From assembly GCA_964607135.1 (NCBI GenBank), contig CAZSIV010000018.1, forward strand, positions 1 to 45,220: a stretch of DNA of 45,220 nucleotides, read 5' to 3'. A program made the translations under genes and the position numbers. Under the pieces are notes generated by a model. The model was not told the origin of the DNA, searched no databases, and saw only the letters and a list, made by a program, of their open reading frames with translations. Each line of letters begins with the position of its first letter. Within the stretch, counting starts at the first letter, position 1. Source of the DNA: Metaruminococcus_A sp964607135. GTDB lineage: Bacteria; Bacillota; Clostridia; Oscillospirales; Ruminococcaceae. This document shows, in pieces, positions 42,094 to 45,220 of the stretch.

Positions 42094-42933
42094 TTATGAC
42101 ACCACCGTCATAATAGGAAAAAAGGTAAAGATCAGATAAAACAGTGGGGAAACCAAAAGGATGCTGTCAAAACGGTCCAGCACGCCCCCATGCCCTGGAA
42201 GAATACTCCCAAAGTCTTTGACCATAAACTGACGTTTCATCATCGAGGCACATAGGTCTCCGAAGATGCTGACTACCGCGCCGACCAAAGAAATCACCGT
42301 CAGCCAAATATAATCGATCACCACAGGAGTTCCGCTGTTGACCTGAACTGCACTGTAGATCAGCCCCACGATCAGACAGCCTGCAGGAGCAAGAATCAAC
42401 GCGCCGATACATCCTTCTACCGTTTTTTTCGGGCTGATATTCGGCGCGAATTTATGCTTTCCCAAAAGCCGCCCGACAAAATATCCGCCGCAGTCCGCAA
42501 GCCAGGCGGCGGCGAAAATAATCAAGATATAAAACAGACTCGCTTCCGGTTTCAGGTCGCGCATCAAAATAAGGGTGGTCAAAGCGAGCGGGATCAAGGT
42601 AGAAACCATAAAAACAAATCCCAACTGCTCCACTTTCACGCTTTGCCGTGCAGCCATGAAAATCACCAACAGGATTAAAACATACCCAAAGAAAACCACA
42701 CCGAGATAGGGGCGGAACAGCTTTACATTGCAAAAAGGAACTGCCGCAGAAAAGATAAAACTGATTGCAAGCAAAAATTTGTTTTTTATTGTTTTAGATG
42801 CTGTCAGCATTTCATAAACCGCCAGAAAAGAAACCAGCGCGATTCCAATATTAAACACAATCGTGTTTACGAAAAAAAGAACGATTGCAAAAATAGAAAG
42901 ACCTACGGCCGCGGAAAATATGCGCTGTTTCAT
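42094..42933 (-). CDS. cdsA: Phosphatidate cytidylyltransferase
   Basis: Makes CDP-diacylglycerol from phosphatidate and CTP in the membrane. The 279-residue protein has about seven to eight membrane helices. The family signature is near the C-terminus, where SIFGDLCASMMKRQFMVKDFG and ILPGHGGVLDRFDSI (given as separate pieces) carry the Asp and Lys residues of the CdsA motif. GGGGGAG precedes the ATG. It lies between uppS and dxr, the standard order. It supplies phospholipid head-group synthesis. Confidence 0.96.
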   Translation of the reverse strand: MKQRIFSAAVGLSIFAIVLFFVNTIVFNIGIALVSFLAVYEMLTASKTIKNKFLLAISFIFSAAVPFCNVKLFRPYLGVVFFGYVLILLVIFMAARQSVKVEQLGFVFMVSTLIPLALTTLILMRDLKPEASLFYILIIFAAAWLADCGGYFVGRLLGKHKFAPNISPKKTVEGCIGALILAPAGCLIVGLIYSAVQVNSGTPVVIDYIWLTVISLVGAVVSIFGDLCASMMKRQFMVKDFGSILPGHGGVLDRFDSILLVSPLFYLIFTFFPIMTVVS

Positions 42934-42980
42934 ATTGCTCCCCCTAAATTCCTTTGGACTGCCTCAAAAACCGAGGTGTT

Positions 42981-43721
42981 TTAGATTCCTCCAAACCGGC
43001 GATTTCTCCCTTCATATAGCTCCAAAGCGCGGTCGAAATCCTTAGCCGAAAAGTCGGGCCACAGCACATCCATAAAAACGTATTCAGCATAGCTGCACTG
43101 CCAGATTAAAAAATTAGACAAGCGAAATTCCCCGCTGGGACGTATAATTAAATCTACATCCGGCATACCTGCGGTGTAAAGCGCGTTTCCGATGCAGGCT
43201 TCATCGATTTCTTCCGGAAGCAGCGTCCCATCCTTCACCTCACGTGCCAGCGCCTTGGCCGCATGAACAATTTCGTCCCGCCCACCATAATTGACGGCAA
43301 TGTTGAGATGGAGGCCGGTACAGGTACTGCTTTCCTCCTCCAAATTTCTCATCATCTCACGCATATCGTCATCCAAAGCAGACAAATCCCCTAAAAAGCG
43401 GATCTGCATATTTAAGGAACGGTACTTTTCAAAATCACTCAAATATTCCCGCATCAGCTTCATAATCACGCTGACTTCCTGCTCCGGCCGTTTCCAGTTT
43501 TCGGTGGAAAAAGCATAAGCCGTCAAATATTCAATCCCGAGCGAAGAAGCGTGCTCCGCTATTTTCTGGAAGGTTTTTGCGCCCACACTGTGGCCGCTGT
43601 ACCGCGGCAGATGCCGCTTTTTTGCCCAGCGTCCGTTCCCGTCCATGATGATTCCGACATGCCTCGGAAGGATGCGTTCCCCGTTTGAGAGCGCATCCTT
43701 TTTTTTCTTCCAAAATTTCAT
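42981..43721 (-). CDS. uppS: Undecaprenyl diphosphate synthase (cis-prenyltransferase)
   Basis: Extends farnesyl diphosphate with IPP to the C55 lipid carrier used for cell-wall precursors. The 246-residue cytoplasmic enzyme has HVGIIMDGNGRWAKKR with catalytic Asp near residue 27, then SVGAKTFQ, AFSTENWKRP near 70, and the C-terminal DLIIRPSGEFRLSNFLIWQ (region about 199-218). It follows frr by 3 nt. FPP for it comes from ispA elsewhere in the window. Confidence 0.96.
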   Translation of the reverse strand: MKFWKKKKDALSNGERILPRHVGIIMDGNGRWAKKRHLPRYSGHSVGAKTFQKIAEHASSLGIEYLTAYAFSTENWKRPEQEVSVIMKLMREYLSDFEKYRSLNMQIRFLGDLSALDDDMREMMRNLEEESSTCTGLHLNIAVNYGGRDEIVHAAKALAREVKDGTLLPEEIDEACIGNALYTAGMPDVDLIIRPSGEFRLSNFLIWQCSYAEYVFMDVLWPDFSAKDFDRALELYEGRNRRFGGI

Positions 43722-43724
43722 TTC

Positions 43725-44279
43725 TCAGATTTCCATAATTTCTTTTTCTTTTGCCTTGGCCAAATGATCCACCTCATCGCAGTACTTGTCGGTGAGATTC
43801 TGTACCTTCTTCTCGCAGTCCTTCAAATCATCCTCTGTAATTTCGGACGACTTCTTCATAGACTTGAATTTCTCCATTGCATCGCGCCGGATGCTGCGAA
43901 CAGCCACTTTGGCATCCTCCGCCAGCTTATGAACCTGCTTTACAATTTCGCGGCGGCGCTCTTCGGTCAGCTGCGGGAAGGTAATGCGGAGAACCTTGCC
44001 GTCATTTGTGGGATTGATCCCCAAATCGGAGGTCTGAATCGCTTTTTCCAAGGCCTTGAGCATCGAAGCATCCCAAGGCTGAATTACCAAAACGCGGGCT
44101 TCCGATACGGAAACCGCGGCGACCTGATTGACAGGGGTTTCCGTGCCGTAATAATCCACCGTGACCTTGTCGAGAACGCTGGGATTCGCACGCCCTGCCC
44201 GAATCGACTTATAATCAGAATCCAGAACGTTGAGCGTTTTTTTCATCTTCTCTTCAGCTGTCTTCAGTACATCTTTCAT
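43725..44279 (-). CDS. frr: Ribosome recycling factor
   Basis: Splits post-termination ribosomes together with EF-G. The 184-residue protein has the expected helical tRNA-mimic body with SIRAGRANPSVLDKVTVDYYG near 25-45, VLVIQPWDASMLKALEKAI, and TEERRREIVKQVHKLAEDAK. Length is exactly in the family range. AAAGGAGG precedes the ATG. It follows pyrH by 30 nt, the near-universal bacterial order. Confidence 0.98.
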   Translation of the reverse strand: MKDVLKTAEEKMKKTLNVLDSDYKSIRAGRANPSVLDKVTVDYYGTETPVNQVAAVSVSEARVLVIQPWDASMLKALEKAIQTSDLGINPTNDGKVLRITFPQLTEERRREIVKQVHKLAEDAKVAVRSIRRDAMEKFKSMKKSSEITEDDLKDCEKKVQNLTDKYCDEVDHLAKAKEKEIMEI

Positions 44280-44309
44280 AAAAAGGCCCTCCTTTATAAT
44301 TAAATCGAA

Positions 44310-45014
44310 TTATTTTACAATCGTACCGATATTCTCCCCGGAAACTACCTTCACAATGTTTTCCGGATGGTCCAAATTGAAAACATGAATGGGAATATTA
44401 TTGTCCTTGCACATGGAAGCTGCCGTGCTGTCCATCACCTTCAGATTTTTTGACAGAACTTCTGAAAAGCTCAAGGTGTCGAACTTCACCGCATCCGGAA
44501 ACGTATGGGGGTCGCGATCATAAACACCGTCAACCAGCGAAGCTTTTAAAATGATATCCGCCTCGATTTCGGCCGCACGGAGAGAAGCCGCTGTATCTGT
44601 CGAGAAAAACGGATTTCCGGTGCCGCAGCCGAAGATTACGATCCGGCCTTTCTGAAGATGCCGGACAGCCCGATTGCGGATATAAGGCTCGGCAATCTGG
44701 CGCATCTCGATCGCAGTCTGCACCCTGACGTCAACGCCCAATTCCTCTAAGGCATCCGCTACTGCTAGGGCGTTCATCGTCGTGCCGAGCATTCCGATGT
44801 GATCGGCGCGGGTTCGATCCATGGCGCCGGAGCTCCTGCCGCGCCAGAAATTCCCGCCCCCTACTACAATCGCAACCTCAACGCCGTTTTCCTGTACCTT
44901 TTTGATATTCTCACAAATCGGGATGATCGTGCTATAATCGAGACCGAATTTTTTCTCTCCAGCCAAAGCTTCCCCGCTCAATTTCAGCAAAATCCGTTTA
45001 TACATCGGCCGCAT
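44310..45014 (-). CDS. pyrH: UMP kinase
   Basis: Phosphorylates UMP to UDP; hexameric amino-acid-kinase fold enzyme of pyrimidine supply. The 234-residue protein has LLKLSGEALAG near 10-20, VGGGNFWRG near 51-59, ADHIGMLGTTMNALA near 70-84, and the FGCGTGNPFFSTDTA acceptor loop near 128-142. The ATG at 45014 has GGAGG seven bases upstream and is preferred to a second ATG three codons in. It is the first gene of its transcript here; rpsB and tsf, its usual upstream neighbours, would lie beyond the window edge. Confidence 0.98.
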   Translation of the reverse strand: MRPMYKRILLKLSGEALAGEKKFGLDYSTIIPICENIKKVQENGVEVAIVVGGGNFWRGRSSGAMDRTRADHIGMLGTTMNALAVADALEELGVDVRVQTAIEMRQIAEPYIRNRAVRHLQKGRIVIFGCGTGNPFFSTDTAASLRAAEIEADIILKASLVDGVYDRDPHTFPDAVKFDTLSFSEVLSKNLKVMDSTAASMCKDNNIPIHVFNLDHPENIVKVVSGENIGTIVK

Positions 45015-45049
45015 TTCATAACCTCCAAAAAACTTTTACATATATTTCT

Positions 45050-45078
45050 ATTTTACAATACTCGCCCCGTTCTGTAAA
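45050..45078 (-). promoter_or_regulatory. pyrH promoter
   Basis: TTTACA (45073-45078) and TAAAAT (45050-45055) are 17 bp apart on the minus strand, about 36 bases before the pyrH start. It follows the terminator of the upstream, off-window gene, so pyrH begins a new transcript. Confidence 0.75.
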
Positions 45079-45160
45079 GTAAAATGTTCCAAAAGACCTC
45101 CTTTTTATTACGCGGAATTCCTGTTAAAAAATGTCTTTGCTTTTATTTTCCCAATTTGTT

Positions 45161-45196
45161 TTTAAAAAAATAAAAATCCACCCGCATAGCGGGTGG
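45161..45196 (-). terminator. Terminator of the gene upstream of pyrH
   Basis: On the minus strand, CCACCCGC and GCGGGTGG pair around a TAT loop and are followed by an A-interrupted T tract. It ends the transcript of a gene beyond the right edge. The 24 bases to its right show no gene. Confidence 0.9.
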
Positions 45197-45220
45197 TATT
45201 TCATATGCGGGCAAAGCCCT

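Noticed and set aside
1..45220. CRISPR array, insertion sequence, prophage or tRNA gene
   Set aside because: No regularly spaced repeats, transposase or integrase motifs, or tRNA-like cloverleaf were seen while reading the window; no computed search was possible.

Overview
The window is an ordinary chromosomal segment of a Gram-positive anaerobe, most likely a clostridial Firmicute of the Oscillospirales/Ruminococcaceae kind. The evidence is PolC-type DNA polymerase, a T-box on tyrS, a lysine riboswitch, the Firmicute nusB-xseA-xseB-ispA-dxs-tlyA-argR-recN gene order, and the pyrH-frr-uppS-cdsA-dxr-rseP-ispG-polC order. I see no prophage, insertion sequence, CRISPR array, rRNA or tRNA. Nearly all genes are on the minus strand; the only plus-strand block is queA-tgt-mntP.

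Read in the direction of minus-strand transcription (right to left): (1) 45.2-34.3 kb, pyrH-frr-uppS-cdsA-dxr-rseP-ispG-polC, covering UMP kinase, ribosome recycling, the undecaprenyl/MEP and phospholipid steps, a site-2 protease and the replicative polymerase. (2) 34.3-26.6 kb, a complete ten-gene his operon hisZGDCBHAFIE, driven by a near-consensus promoter whose -10 region lies inside a perfect 12-bp inverted repeat and ended by an intrinsic terminator. (3) 26.3-21.7 kb, a pheB-like ACT gene-hom-thrB-lysC-HAD phosphatase, followed by yebC with its own promoter. (4) 18.0-12.2 kb, a lysine-riboswitch operon asd-[glycoside-hydrolase-like gene]-dapA-dapB-[two-ACT-domain protein]. (5) 12.2-1.6 kb, asp23-nusB-[TsaD-like]-xseA-xseB-ispA-[PAP2-like]-dxs-tlyA-nadK-argR-recN, starting from a clear promoter and a long leader with a possible nested RNA fold. 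(6) 1.6-0.05 kb, tyrS under a tyrosine T-box.

The genes form a few connected pathways: early isoprenoid and undecaprenyl-lipid supply (dxs, dxr, ispG, ispA, uppS, with cdsA beside them), the aspartate family (lysC, asd, hom, thrB, dapA, dapB) split into a lysine-riboswitch unit and a separate homoserine/threonine unit, and histidine synthesis.

The less ordinary points are the hydrolase-like gene inside the lysine operon, the free-standing ACT pair at its end, the TsaD paralogue where Bacillus has folD, the his operator, and the uncharacterised leader before asp23. I did not find a clearly new multi-gene system.
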